A stretch of 64,000 bases of DNA, taken from positions 62,001 through 126,000 of the forward strand of contig CAWGVZ010000003.1 of the NCBI GenBank assembly GCA_963826035.1, in the 5' to 3' direction. Under the pieces are notes generated by a model that did not search any database, was not told the origin of the DNA, and worked only from the letters and a program-made list of their open reading frames with translations. Both the position numbers and the translations under genes were made by a program. Shown in pieces: positions 43,959 to 55,344 of the stretch; positions within the stretch are counted from its first letter, which is position 1, and each line of letters opens with the position of its first letter. Origin of the DNA: Actinophytocola sp963826035. Lineage in GTDB: Bacteria > Actinomycetota > Actinomycetes > Mycobacteriales > Pseudonocardiaceae.

Positions 43959-44040
43959 CACCCTCACCACTTCCGCGATCTTCGACGTCGTCCGTGAGGC
44001 ATCCTGTGGGCCGCATCGGCCGGGGAAGGGGATCGACGGG

Positions 44041-46019
44041 ATGGACGCGGCGTCGGAGTTCTTGGTGCCGTCGAGTGTGGACAGTCCGGCGAGGTCCGCA
44101 CCGCCGCGGCGGCCGATCGGGCATTGGCTCCTGCGCCACCAGGCGGCGCCGGTGGGGCCGGTGGCCGACGTGGGGCACGCGAAGCCGCAGGCGTGGTGGA
44201 AGGTCATGTGCCTCACGGGTGTGGACTACTTCTCCACGCTGTCCTACCTGCCGGCGATCGCCGCGCTCGCGGCCGGCGCGCTGTCGCCGCTGGCCACGTT
44301 GTTGATCGTGGCGCTGACGTTGTTCGGGATGTTGCCGATGTACCGGCGGGTGGCGCGCGAGTCGCCGCACGGGCAGGGCTCGGTGGCCATGCTGGAGCGG
44401 CTGCTGCCGTTCTGGCGCGGCAAGATCTTCGTCTTGGTGCTGCTCGGGTTCGTCGCGACGTCGTGGATCATCACGATCACATTGTCGGCGGCGGACGCGT
44501 CGGTGCACGTGGTGGAGAACCCGGCGTTCCCCGGCTTCCTGCACGGCCAGGAAGTGCTGATCACGACCGTCCTGCTGCTGGTCCTCGGCGGCGTGTTCCT
44601 GCTGGGGTTCTCCGAAGCCATCGGTGTCGCGATCCCGCTGGTCGCGGTCTTCCTCGGCCTCAACGCCGTGATCGTGGCCGTCGGCGTGGTCGAGATAGCC
44701 GGCGATCCCGGCACGCTGTCGCTGTGGTTCGACCGGCTCACCGACCACGGCAGCGGCTTCCTCGACATCGCCGGTCCGGCCGTGGTGGCGTTCCCGCTCC
44801 TGGTGCTGGGGCTGTCGGGGTTCGAAACCGGCGTGAGCATGATACCGCTGGTCAAGGCGGAGGGGGCGACGGACGAGGAGCGGATGCGCGCGAAGGTCCG
44901 CGACACCGGCCGCCTGCTCGCGGTCGCGGCGTTGATCATGTCGGTGTACCTGATCGCGACCAGCTTCATCACGACCGTGCTGATCCCGCCCGCCGAGTTC
45001 GAGGCCGGTGGCGCGGCCAACGGTCGCGCGCTCGCCTACCTGGCCCACGAACACCTCGGTCAGGTGTTCGGCACGGTCTACGACATCTCCAGCATCCTCA
45101 TCCTGTGGTTCGCGGGAGCCTCCGCGATGGCCGGGCTGATCAACATCGTGCCGCGTTACCTGCCGGCCTACGGCATGGCGCCGGAGTGGGGCCGCGCCGT
45201 GCGGCCGGTGGTGCTCGTGTACACCGTGATCAGCATCGGCATCACGATCGCGTTCGGCGCGGACGTCAACGCGCAGGCCGGCGCCTACGCCACCGGAATC
45301 CTCGCGATGATGGTGTCCGGCGCGGTCGCCGTGACCATCTCCACGTTCCTCAAGCGGCAACGCAAGGCCGGGCTCGCGTTCACCGTGCTCACGCTGATCC
45401 TGCTGTACGCACTGGTCGCGAACGTGATCGAGAAGCCGGACGGCATCGCCATCTCGGCCGCGTTCATCGCCGGCATCATCGTCGTCTCGCTCATCTCCCG
45501 GGTCACCCGCACGACCGAGCTGCGGGTCGACCGCATCGAGTTCGACGACACCGCTCGCCGTTTCATCACCGACAGTATCGAACACGACGGCCGCCTCGAC
45601 CTCATCGCCAACAAACGCCAGCTCGGCGACGACGAGTACCGAGCCAAGGAACTCGAACAGCGCGGCATGAACCCGCTGCCCGGTTCGGCCGACGTGCAGT
45701 TCTCGAGATCGACGTGGTCGACCCGTCGACGTTCAGCAACGTCCTCCAGGTCCGCGGCCTGGAGATCGCCGGACACCGCATCCTCCGCGCCGAGGCGCCG
45801 GCCGTACCCAACGCCATCGCCGCGATCCTGCTCGTCCTGCGGGACACCACGGGCGTCCGGCCGCGCTGCCACTTCGAATGGTCCGAGGGCAACCCGCTCG
45901 GCCACCTCTTCCGCTACCTGATCCTCGGTCAGGGCGACACTCCCCCGGTGGTCCGTGAGATCATCCGCCAACATGAACCCGACCCGGCGAGACGGCCGGC
46001 CATCCACGTCGGAGGCTGA
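44041..46019 (+). pseudogene. APC-superfamily permease with one frameshift (possible K+ importer)
   Basis: ATG 44041 follows AAGGGG. About 12 membrane helices: VMCLTGVDYFSTLSYLPAIA, LLIVALTLFGMLPMYRRVAR, ESPHGQGSVAMLERLLPFWR, FPLLVLGLSGFETGVSMIPL and so on, then a C-terminal cytoplasmic domain. At about 45704 one base is missing: DVQF runs into nonsense, while the adjacent frame continues LEIDVVDPSTFSNVLQVRGL, GHRILRAEAPAVPNAIAAIL and HFEWSEGNPLGHLFRYLILG to a stop at 46019. With that base restored the protein has 659 residues. The layout (APC core plus a C-terminal soluble domain) resembles KimA-type potassium importers, and the shared motif with kdp supports K+ transport. Either a true null allele or a base-calling error. 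Confidence 0.7.
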
Positions 46020-46051
46020 CCGCCACGGGTCGGACGGATCCCCGTGGCAGG

Positions 46052-46984
46052 GTGCTACACATCGCGGAGGTTCGCCGGCGAGGCACCGGATTCTTGTGGA
46101 TCGGGCTGCTGGAGCCGGACGATCAGCAGATCCAGGGTGTCGCCGACGTGTTCGGGCTGTACGAGTTGGCTGTCGAGGACGCGGTCGTGGCCCACCAGCG
46201 ACCCAAGCTGGAACGCTACGACGACATGATGTTCATGGTGCTCAAGACGGTCCGTTACGTCGAGCACGGATCGCCGACCACCGCGAACGAGATCGTGGAG
46301 AGCGACGAGATCATGGTCTTTCTCGGCCGGGACTTCGTGGTGACTGTTCGACACGGCCATCACTCCGGACTGGGCCACCTGCGCCAGGAGTTGGAGGCGT
46401 CGCCGGACCGACTCCGAGTAGGACCGTCGGTGGTGCTCCACGCGATCGCCGACCACGTGGTGGACAGCTACCTCGCCGTCGCCGCGGCATTCGAAGGCGA
46501 CATCGACCTGGTCGAGGCCAGCGTGTTCGCGCCCAACAGCTCGATCGGCGCCGAGCAGATGTACCTGTTGAAGCGCGAGATCCTGGAGCTGCGGCGGGCT
46601 GTGATGCCGCTCAGCACGCCACTACGAGGGCTCGCCGAGGCCGCGTCCCCGCTGATCCCCGAACAGGTCCGCTCCTACTTCCGCGACGTCGAGGACCACC
46701 TGGCCACCTTTGTCGAGCGGGTGGTGAGCCTCGACGACCTGCTGACCACCCTCGTGGACGCCACACTGGCCAAGATCTCGCTCCAACAGAACAGCGACAT
46801 GCGCAAGATCACCACCTGGGCCGCGATCCTCGCGGTGCCGACCATGGGGGTCGGGGTGTACGGCATGAACTTCGACCACATGCCCGAGTTGCACTGGAAG
46901 TACGGCTATCCCATCGTGATGGTCGTCATCTTCGTCATGTGTGTGGTCCTGCACCGAATCTTCACCCGCAACCGATGGCTGTGA
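46052..46984 (+). CDS. corA: CorA-type divalent cation channel
   Basis: 310 residues from GTG 46052. Cytoplasmic funnel domain (FLWIGLLEPDDQQIQGVADV, YELAVEDAVVAHQRPKLERY, DEIMVFLGRDFVVTVRHGHH), long stalk helix, and two C-terminal helices. The first ends in the selectivity motif YGMNF (WAAILAVPTMGVGVYGMNFD); then YPIVMVVIFVMCVVLHRIFT. Mg2+ (or Co2+/Ni2+) uptake across the membrane. It starts 32 bp after the permease gene and is probably co-transcribed. The N-terminus is slightly shorter than in many CorA proteins. Confidence 0.92.
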   Translation: MLHIAEVRRRGTGFLWIGLLEPDDQQIQGVADVFGLYELAVEDAVVAHQRPKLERYDDMMFMVLKTVRYVEHGSPTTANEIVESDEIMVFLGRDFVVTVRHGHHSGLGHLRQELEASPDRLRVGPSVVLHAIADHVVDSYLAVAAAFEGDIDLVEASVFAPNSSIGAEQMYLLKREILELRRAVMPLSTPLRGLAEAASPLIPEQVRSYFRDVEDHLATFVERVVSLDDLLTTLVDATLAKISLQQNSDMRKITTWAAILAVPTMGVGVYGMNFDHMPELHWKYGYPIVMVVIFVMCVVLHRIFTRNRWL

Positions 46985-47041
46985 ACAACCTGCCGATGTC
47001 TCCCGGACGAGGCCCCTACCTGTCCGAGGGGAGGTAGTTCG

Positions 47042-47164
47042 GTGTCTCGCCTGACCAAGCCCCGGTTCTGGTTGCTCGTCTTCCTGGTCGGCTGGCTCGT
47101 CCTGGTGACGGTCCAGATCGCCCTCGGCATGGGTGACGCCCCCGACGGCGGCGGAGCTCCCTGA
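47042..47164 (+). CDS. 40-residue single-pass membrane peptide
   Basis: GTG 47042 follows a strong GGGGAGG site. The product starts VSRLTKPRFWLLVFLVGWLV, has one hydrophobic helix to about residue 30, then GMGDAPDGGGAP. Ends 26 bp before the convergent kdpE stop. It lies 57 bp after the CorA-type gene, so it may be the last gene of the permease-corA transcript and a small partner of one of the transporters. No family recognised. Confidence 0.6.
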   Translation: MSRLTKPRFWLLVFLVGWLVLVTVQIALGMGDAPDGGGAP

Positions 47165-47190
47165 TCGACTCCGGCGCTGCCGGGCACCGG

Positions 47191-47883
47191 TCACAGTTCG
47201 AACCGGTAGCCCATCCCGGGTTCGGTGATCAGGTACCGGGGCCGGGCGGGCTCCGGTTCGAGCTTTCGGCGCAGCTGTGCGAAGTAGACGCGCAGGTAGT
47301 GGGTGTTGGTCTCGTAGCCGGCTCCCCATACCTCGGTCAGCAGCGTCTTCTGGGCGATGAGCTTGCCGCGGCTACGGACCAGCAGTTCCAGCAGGCCCCA
47401 TTCGGTCGGGGTCAGGTGTACGTCGGCGCCGTCTCGGCGCACCTTCTTGGCCAGCAGGTCGATGGTGAACGCGGCGGTCTCGATGACGGTCTCGACGACG
47501 ATGTCCTCCAGGTTCCCCGGCGTGGCCGCTCGGCGGGCGGCGGCACGCAGGCGGGCCAGCAGTTCGTCCATGCCGAACGGCTTGGTGACGTAGTCGTCGG
47601 CGCCGGCGTCCAGTGCGTGCACCTTGTCGGCCGGTTCGGTTCGTGCGGACAGCACGATGACAGGCGCGGAGGTCCACCGGCGCAGACGTTCGATCACCAC
47701 GGTGCCGTCGAGGTCGGGCAGCCCGAGGTCGAGGACGATCACGTCGGGCTTGCCGTCCGCGGCCGTCCGCAGCGCACCGGCGCCGTCCGCCGCGGCGAGC
47801 ACGCGGTAGCCCCGGGCGGTGAGGTTGATACGCAGGGCGCGGACGATCTGGGGCTCGTCGTCGACCACCAGGACCGTGGTCAT
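47191..47883 (-). CDS. kdpE: KdpE, potassium-responsive response regulator
   Basis: 230 residues, OmpR type. Receiver: VLVVDDEPQIVRALRINLTA (acidic pocket), DVIVLDLGLPDLDGTVVIER (phospho-acceptor Asp), VIVLSARTEPADKVHALDAG, DDYVTKPFGMDELLARL (Lys). DNA-binding winged helix: VHLTPTEWGLLELLVRSRGK, LLTEVWGAGYETNTHYLRVY, PRYLITEPGMGYRFEL. ATG 47883 overlaps the kdpD stop (ATGA). Activates kdpFABC when K+ is limiting. Confidence 0.96.
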   Translation of the reverse strand: MTTVLVVDDEPQIVRALRINLTARGYRVLAAADGAGALRTAADGKPDVIVLDLGLPDLDGTVVIERLRRWTSAPVIVLSARTEPADKVHALDAGADDYVTKPFGMDELLARLRAAARRAATPGNLEDIVVETVIETAAFTIDLLAKKVRRDGADVHLTPTEWGLLELLVRSRGKLIAQKTLLTEVWGAGYETNTHYLRVYFAQLRRKLEPEPARPRYLITEPGMGYRFEL

Positions 47884-50468
47884 GGGGTGATACTCCTTCC
47901 GGTGTCGGTGGGCAGGGAGACGACCATGGTGAGGCCGCCGCCCGGGGTGTCCTCGGCGCGCAGCGTGCCGCCCATGGCGTCGACGAAGCCCTTGGCCACC
48001 GACAGGCCGAGTCCGATGCCGGTGCCGCCGCGGTCGTCGAGGCGTTGGAACGGTGCGAACGCCAACTCGGCCGCTCGTTTGGGGAGTCCGCGTCCGTGGT
48101 CGACGATCCGCAACTCGGCGTGGGCGGCGTGGGCGCTGGCCCGGATGGCGATGGCCGGCTCGTCCTCGGTGATCTCCCCGTCACCGTCCACATCGACCGG
48201 TCGACGCTCCGCCAACAGCCCGTAGCGCAGGGCGTTGTCGATGAGGTTCGCGACGACACGTTCCAGCAGGCCGACGTCGGCGCGGACACGCGGTAGGTGC
48301 TCGTCGACGTCCACCGAGATGCCGACGGGGGTGTCCAGACCGGACAGTGCGCGGGCCACCACCTCGTCGTAGCCGACGGCCTTGACTACCGGGCGGACGA
48401 CGCCGGCGGCCAGGCGGGAGGAGTCGAGGAGGTTGTCGACCAGGCCGGCCAGCCGGTCGGTGGACTCCTCGACCGTGGCGAGCAGTTCGCCGGTGTCCTC
48501 TTCGGACAGGGTGAGATCGGCCGCGCGCAGGCTGCCGATCGCGGCCTTGATCGACGTGAGCGGAGTACGCAGGTCATGCCCGACCGCGGAGAGCAGCGCG
48601 GTGCGCAGCGTGTTCGCGTCCTTCTCGTGGCGGGCTTCTGCTGTCTCGGTGGCCATCCGCTGCTGGCGCAGTGCGAGGACTGCCTGTCCGGCGGCGGCCT
48701 CGAGGACCCGCCGGTCCCTGGCCGGGACCTGGCGGCCGCGCAGCGCGAGGTGCACGTCCGGTGTCACGGGAACGTCCACATCGGCCTCGTCGAGGTCGTC
48801 GCAGGGCCGGTCGCCCACGCAGGCGACCCGGTGCCACCCGTCGGCTTGGTTCTCCAGCAGCGCCACCGAGGTGAGCCCGAAGTTCTCCTTCACCTTCTCC
48901 AGCAACCGGTCCAGTGGGCGCGGGCTGGTCAGCACCGTGCGGGCGTAGGAGGCGAGCAGCGCGGCCTCCGTGCGGGCCTGGGCCGCCTGTTCCGCACGCC
49001 GGGCAGCGCGGTCGACCACCGCGGCGACCATGACCGCGACCACCACCATGATCATGAGGGTGAGCATGTTCTCCGGGTCGGCCACGGTCAGCGAGTACAG
49101 CGGTGGCACGAAGAAGTAGTTGAGCAGCAACGCGCCGAACACCGACGCGAACAGCGCCGGCCCGAGGCCGCCGACGAGTGCCACCACCACGAGGGCGAGG
49201 AAGTAGTCGACCACGTCGGTCGTGGTGGTCAGCTCGTGGCGCCAGAACGTGCCGGCCACCGTGGCGAGGATCGGCAGGATGACCGCGAGCGCCCATCCGA
49301 GTGCCTTGCGGGACGTCGTGAGCGGGCTGCGGCCGACCCACGGACGCCGGCGGCCGCTGCCGGACTCGGAGTGGGTGACCATGTGCACGTCGATCGGGCC
49401 GGACTGCTGGACGACGGCGGCGCCGATGCCCTCGTCGAACGCGCGTGCCCAGCGGGAGCGCCGTGAGGTGCCGAGGACCAGTTGGGTGGCGTTGGCACCA
49501 CGGGCGAAATCGAGCAGCGCGGTCGGCACGTCGTCACCGACGACCGTGTGGAACGTGGCGCCGACGTCGTCGGCCAGCCGCCGTAGCCGGGCGACCGCGT
49601 CCGGTCCGACCCCGGCGAGCCCGTCGCCGCGCAGGATGTGCAGCACCTGCAGTTCGGCACCGGCGCGGGTGGCGATCCGGCTGGCGCGCCGGATGAGGGT
49701 CTCGCTCTCCTTGCCGCCGGTGATGGCGACAACGACGCGTTCCCTGGTCTCCCAGGTGTCGGTGATCTCCTGTTCGGTGCGGTACCGGCGGAGCGCGACG
49801 TCGACCTGGTCGGCCACCCACAGCAGGGCCAGCTCGCGCAGCGCGGTCAGGTTGCCCGGCCGGAAGTAGTTGCCGAGCGCGGCGTCGATGCGGTGTGCCG
49901 GGTAGACGTTGCCGTGCGCGAGCCGGCGGCGCAGGGCCTCCGGGGTGATGTCGATCAGCTCGATCTGCTCGGCGCGGCGGACCACGTCATCGGGCACCGT
50001 CTCGTGCTGGTGGGCGCCGGTGATCCGCTCGACGACGTCGTTGAGGCTCTCCAGGTGCTGGATGTTCACTGTGGACAGCACGTCGACGCCGGCGGCGAGC
50101 AGTTCCTCGATGTCCTGCCACCGCTTGGCGTTGCGGGAGCCGGGCACGTTGGTGTGCGCCAGCTCGTCGATCACCGCGACCTCGGGGCGCCGGGCCAGTA
50201 CGGCGTCGACGTCCAATTCCTCGAACCCGCGTCCCCGGTACTCCACGTGCTTGCGGGGCACAACCTCCAGCCCTCGCAGTAGTTCGGCCGTCTTGCCGCG
50301 GCCATGTGTCTCCACCAGTCCGGCCACCACGTCGGTGCCGCGTTCGAGCCGCCGATGCGCCTCGCCCAGCATGGCGAACGTCTTACCGACGCCGGGCGCG
50401 GCGCCCAGGTAGATCCGCAGTTCTCCCCTGCGGATCGCCCCAGGAGCCGCGCCCTCCGGTGAGGTCAC
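47880..50468 (-). CDS. kdpD: KdpD, potassium sensor histidine kinase
   Basis: 862 residues. N-terminal KdpD domain with Walker A LGAAPGVGKTFAMLGEAHRR and AVIDELAHTNVPGSRNAKRW; a universal-stress-like domain (VVVAITGGKESETLIRRASR); four membrane helices at about 395-500; a GAF-like stretch; then HisKA with the phosphorylated His in SAVGHDLRTPLTSIKA (about 630) and HATPase (VVANLIDNALRYG, DHGRGLPKRAAE, GGTGIGLGLSVAKGFVDAMG). GTG 50468 overlaps the kdpC stop (GTGA). Confidence 0.96.
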   Translation of the reverse strand: MTSPEGAAPGAIRRGELRIYLGAAPGVGKTFAMLGEAHRRLERGTDVVAGLVETHGRGKTAELLRGLEVVPRKHVEYRGRGFEELDVDAVLARRPEVAVIDELAHTNVPGSRNAKRWQDIEELLAAGVDVLSTVNIQHLESLNDVVERITGAHQHETVPDDVVRRAEQIELIDITPEALRRRLAHGNVYPAHRIDAALGNYFRPGNLTALRELALLWVADQVDVALRRYRTEQEITDTWETRERVVVAITGGKESETLIRRASRIATRAGAELQVLHILRGDGLAGVGPDAVARLRRLADDVGATFHTVVGDDVPTALLDFARGANATQLVLGTSRRSRWARAFDEGIGAAVVQQSGPIDVHMVTHSESGSGRRRPWVGRSPLTTSRKALGWALAVILPILATVAGTFWRHELTTTTDVVDYFLALVVVALVGGLGPALFASVFGALLLNYFFVPPLYSLTVADPENMLTLMIMVVVAVMVAAVVDRAARRAEQAAQARTEAALLASYARTVLTSPRPLDRLLEKVKENFGLTSVALLENQADGWHRVACVGDRPCDDLDEADVDVPVTPDVHLALRGRQVPARDRRVLEAAAGQAVLALRQQRMATETAEARHEKDANTLRTALLSAVGHDLRTPLTSIKAAIGSLRAADLTLSEEDTGELLATVEESTDRLAGLVDNLLDSSRLAAGVVRPVVKAVGYDEVVARALSGLDTPVGISVDVDEHLPRVRADVGLLERVVANLIDNALRYGLLAERRPVDVDGDGEITEDEPAIAIRASAHAAHAELRIVDHGRGLPKRAAELAFAPFQRLDDRGGTGIGLGLSVAKGFVDAMGGTLRAEDTPGGGLTMVVSLPTDTGRSITP

Positions 50469-51091
50469 CGGGCCGCGGCCCGGACGGCCAGGTTGAGGTC
50501 CAGCACGTTCACCCCGGGCTCACCGAGGACGCCCCCGTCGGTGTGCTCCTCGATGAGAGCGCGAACCTGGTCCTCGGCGACCCCGGTCACCCGCGCCACC
50601 CGCGGTGCCTGCAGCTCCGCGTAGGCCGGGCTGATGTGCGGGTCCAGGCCGGACGCCGAGGCGGTGACGGCGTCGGCCGGCACCCGGCCGGGGTCGACGT
50701 TCTCGCGTTCGGCGATGGCCTGCTTGCGCTGGTCGATCACCTCGACGAGGTCGGCGTCGAACGCGCCCTTGTTGGAGCCGGCGGAGGTTGACGGGTCCGC
50801 CGGGCCGAGCGGGTCGGCCGACCCGTCGCCGTCGAGATCCAGCGCGACGGCCGAGGGCCGGGTGTGGAACCACGGGTCGGCGTTCGGGTCCGCCGCCACG
50901 GGGTCGATGCCGATCAGGTCGGATCCGACCACCTGGCCGTCCACGGTGACCACCGAGCCTTCTGCGTTCTCCTGCAACCCCGGGATCCTGCTGACCACCC
51001 AGATCCCGAGCGGGTACAGGATTCCCGTGAGGACGGTCAGGATGAGCAGGATCCGCAGGCCGGCGAGTGTCTGTTTGCCGAGCGAGTTCAT
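50465..51091 (-). CDS. kdpC: KdpC, K+-transporting ATPase subunit C
   Basis: 208 residues from ATG 51091. One N-terminal membrane helix (LRILLILTVLTGILYPLGIW), then the periplasmic part with GSDLIGIDPVAADPNADPWF, SAGSNKGAFDADLVEVIDQR, VTASASGLDPHISPAYAELQ. Four bases separate it from kdpB. Stabilises the KdpA-KdpB complex. Confidence 0.95.
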   Translation of the reverse strand: MNSLGKQTLAGLRILLILTVLTGILYPLGIWVVSRIPGLQENAEGSVVTVDGQVVGSDLIGIDPVAADPNADPWFHTRPSAVALDLDGDGSADPLGPADPSTSAGSNKGAFDADLVEVIDQRKQAIAERENVDPGRVPADAVTASASGLDPHISPAYAELQAPRVARVTGVAEDQVRALIEEHTDGGVLGEPGVNVLDLNLAVRAAAR

Positions 51092-51095
51092 GAGG

Positions 51096-53140
<2,045 letters not shown>

Positions 53141-53144
<4 letters not shown>

Positions 53145-54802
53145 GAGAGTGCCTCTGCGATCGGACCGAGAGCGAGTGCTGGGATGAACGTGAGGGCGGC
53201 GACGAGAACGACGGTTCCGGTCAGCAGCGAGCTGAACAGCGGGCCGTGCGTCGGCAGGGTGCCGGCGGTGGCCGGCACCTTCTTCTGCGCGGCCAGCGAC
53301 CCGGCCAGGCAGAGCACCGCGAGGATCGGGATGAACCGGCCGAACAGCATGCAGATACCCAGCGAGGACTGGAACCACGGGCTGGTCACCGTGATGCCGG
53401 CGAACGCGCTGCCGTTGTTGTTCGACGCCGAGGTGTAGGCGTAGAGCACTTCCGACCAGCCGTGCTCGCCCGAGTTGGCCAGATACCCCGGTGTTCCGGA
53501 CAGGAGAATGGCGATACCGGCGCCGAGCAGGAGCACGGTGGGCATGGCGAGGATGGAGATCGCCGCGGCGGTGACCTCGCGTCGTCCGAGCTTCTTGCCC
53601 AGATACTCCGGTGTTCGGCCGACCATCAGCCCGGCGAGGAACACGGCGATGATCGCCATCACCAGGATGCTGTACAGCCCGGTACCGACCCCGCCCGGCG
53701 TCATCTCGCCGAACAGCATGTTGAGGATCGCGCCGCCCCCGCCGAGCCCGGAGAAGCTGTCGTGCATGGAGTTCACCGCACCGGTCGAGGTTCCGGTGGT
53801 GCTGTTGGCGAACAATGCCGAGCCCGGGATGCCGAACCGGACCTCCTTACCCTCCATGCCCGCACCCGCGAGTGCCGCGGCGGGCCCGTTCGGGTGCGCC
53901 TCGGCCCACCAGATCACCGTCAACATCGCGCCCCACAGGAGCGCCATGACCGACAGCAGCGCGTAGCCCTGCTTGCGGTTGCCGACGAGCGTGCCGAATG
54001 TCCTAGTGAGACTGACGGGGATGACCAGCAGCAGGAAGATCTCGATGAGATTGGTCCAGCCGTTCGGGTTCTCGAACGGGTGCGCGGAGTTGGCGTTGAA
54101 GACGCCGCCGCCGTTGGTGCCGATCTCCTTGATGGCCTCTTGTGACGCGGTCGGTGCGAGCGTGATCGTGCTGGTCGAGCCGTCCGGGTTGGTCACCGCC
54201 ACGCCGGCGGAGAGGCTCTGCACCACGCCGAGCGCGATCAGCACGATGGCCGAGATGATCGCCATGGGCAGCAGGATCCGCACGACCCCGCGAACGAGGT
54301 CCACCCAGAAGTTGCCCAGCCGGTCGGTACTCGAGCGGGTGAACCCGCGGATCAACGCGATCGCCACGGCCAGTCCCACGGCCGCGGACACGAAGTTCTG
54401 CACGGTCAGCCCGAGCATCTGGACGGTGTGCCCCATCACCACCTCGGGCACGTAGGACTGCCAGTTCGTGTTCGTCACGAAGCTGACCGCCGTGTTGAAC
54501 GCGATGCCCGGGTCGACCGAACCTCGGCCGAAGTTCCACGGCAGCACCGGTTGGAGCCGCTGGATGAGGTACAGCAACACGATGGAGACGAACGAGAAAC
54601 CGAGCACGCCGGCCGCGTAGACCGGCCAGCGCTGCTCGGCCTCCGGGTCGATCCGCCCGACCCGGTAGATCACCCGCTCTACCGCGAGGTGCTTCTTGTC
54701 GGTGAAGACCCGGGCCAGGTAGTCCCCGAGCGGCTTGTACACCGCCGCCAGGACCACCACCAACACGCCGACCTGCACCAGACCGGCCACAGTGGACGAC
54801 AT
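53141..54802 (-). CDS. kdpA: KdpA, K+-binding channel-like subunit
   Basis: 553 residues, about ten membrane helices with four Trk-like pore segments: FNTAVSFVTNTNWQSYVPEV, IGTNGGGVFNANSAHPFENP, STGAVNSMHDSFSGLGGGGA, YTSASNNNGSAFAGITV. The selectivity glycines (TNTNWQ, TNGGG, NNNGSAF) are present. ATG 54802 overlaps the kdpF stop by one base. Confidence 0.97.
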
Positions 54803-54903
54803 CAGAACTTCTCCGGACGAATGAGGGCCACGAACAGATAGACGATCAGCAGCAGCGCGAGCACGCCGCCGACCACGTTTGCCAGGACACCGACTCCGCT
54901 CAC
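54802..54903 (-). CDS. kdpF: KdpF, small stabilising subunit
   Basis: 33 residues from GTG 54903: VSGVGVLANVVGGVLALLLI then VYLFVALIRPEKF. The single helix and the ending YLFxALxRPEKF are those of KdpF. Overlaps the upstream 27-codon gene and kdpA. Confidence 0.92.
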   Translation of the reverse strand: MSGVGVLANVVGGVLALLLIVYLFVALIRPEKF

Positions 54904-54983
54904 AGCTTCGCCAACCCCCGCAACGTCAACACGAGAACTCCGAAGCCGGCGATCAACAGCACGGCGAAGGCCAGATCGGCCAT
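54900..54983 (-). CDS. 27-residue membrane peptide leading the kdp operon
   Basis: ATG 54983 opens MADLAFAVLLIAGFGVLVLT then LRGLAKL; its TGA overlaps the GTG of kdpF (GTGA). Almost entirely one hydrophobic helix. The tight coupling argues that it is translated. Possibly a second KdpF-like helper or a leader controlling kdpF translation. Confidence 0.6.
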   Translation of the reverse strand: MADLAFAVLLIAGFGVLVLTLRGLAKL

Positions 54984-55073
54984 CGGCCCATGCTCCTCCC
55001 ACGCGGGTCGCCCTGATGGCGACCGAACGAGAGCGAGTCTGGACCGCGCGGAAGCGCCTGGCGATACGGCCTG

Positions 55074-55089
55074 ACGAGACCTTGACGCC
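55074..55089. promoter_or_regulatory. Candidate KdpE-type site, kdp copy A
   Basis: ACGAGACCTTGACGCC differs at one position from the site before the APC permease gene. It lies about 90 bp upstream of the 27-codon kdp leader gene, on the strand opposite to kdp. Confidence 0.5.
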
Positions 55090-55105
55090 GCGCGGTCACG
55101 CATTT

Positions 55106-55121
55106 ACGAAATCTCTACGCC
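55106..55121. promoter_or_regulatory. Candidate KdpE-type site, kdp copy B
   Basis: ACGAAATCTCTACGCC (preceded by TTT, as in the permease site) starts 32 bp after copy A, three helical turns, as expected for tandem OmpR-type binding. Confidence 0.5.
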
Positions 55122-55180
55122 CTCGTGACCGCGACCACTCGATCGGGTGACAGCCAGGTCGAGGCAGCGTCAACATCACC

Positions 55181-55228
55181 GGTCACGGCGGGCCGGTCAC
55201 GGCGGGCCGGTCACGGCGGGCCGGTCAC
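55181..55228. repeat. 14-bp tandem repeat, 3.4 copies
   Basis: GGTCACGGCGGGCC is repeated at 55181, 55195 and 55209 and ends with a partial GGTCAC at 55223, between the kdp promoter and the next CebR box. Confidence 0.85.
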
Positions 55229-55287
55229 CCGGGTTCCGTCAGGCAGCCACGAGCTCTTGGCGCAGTGGGCTATGAGGACGTACGGTG

Positions 55288-55301
55288 TGGGAGCGCTCCC
55301 A
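55288..55301. promoter_or_regulatory. CebR-type operator (perfect palindrome)
   Basis: TGGGAGCGCTCCCA lies 44 bp before the ATG of the unknown membrane-anchored protein at 55345. Confidence 0.8.
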
Positions 55302-55344
55302 AACGACAACCCCGGAATGCCCCTGCCATCCCGAGGAGTTCGAG

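Noticed and set aside
43555..44040. N-terminal extension of the APC permease to 43555
   Set aside because: The first 160 residues are Arg/Pro/His-rich and unlike the family; ATG 44041 has a good ribosome site and begins the conserved protein.
43585..45585. 666-codon open frame antisense to the APC permease
   Set aside because: His/Asp/Arg-rich shadow without motifs; the permease helices define the coding strand.
48297..49466. 389-codon open frame antisense to kdpD
   Set aside because: Shadow of the KdpD coding sequence.
55181..55228. CRISPR array
   Set aside because: The 14-bp units are directly abutting with no spacers and there are no cas genes.
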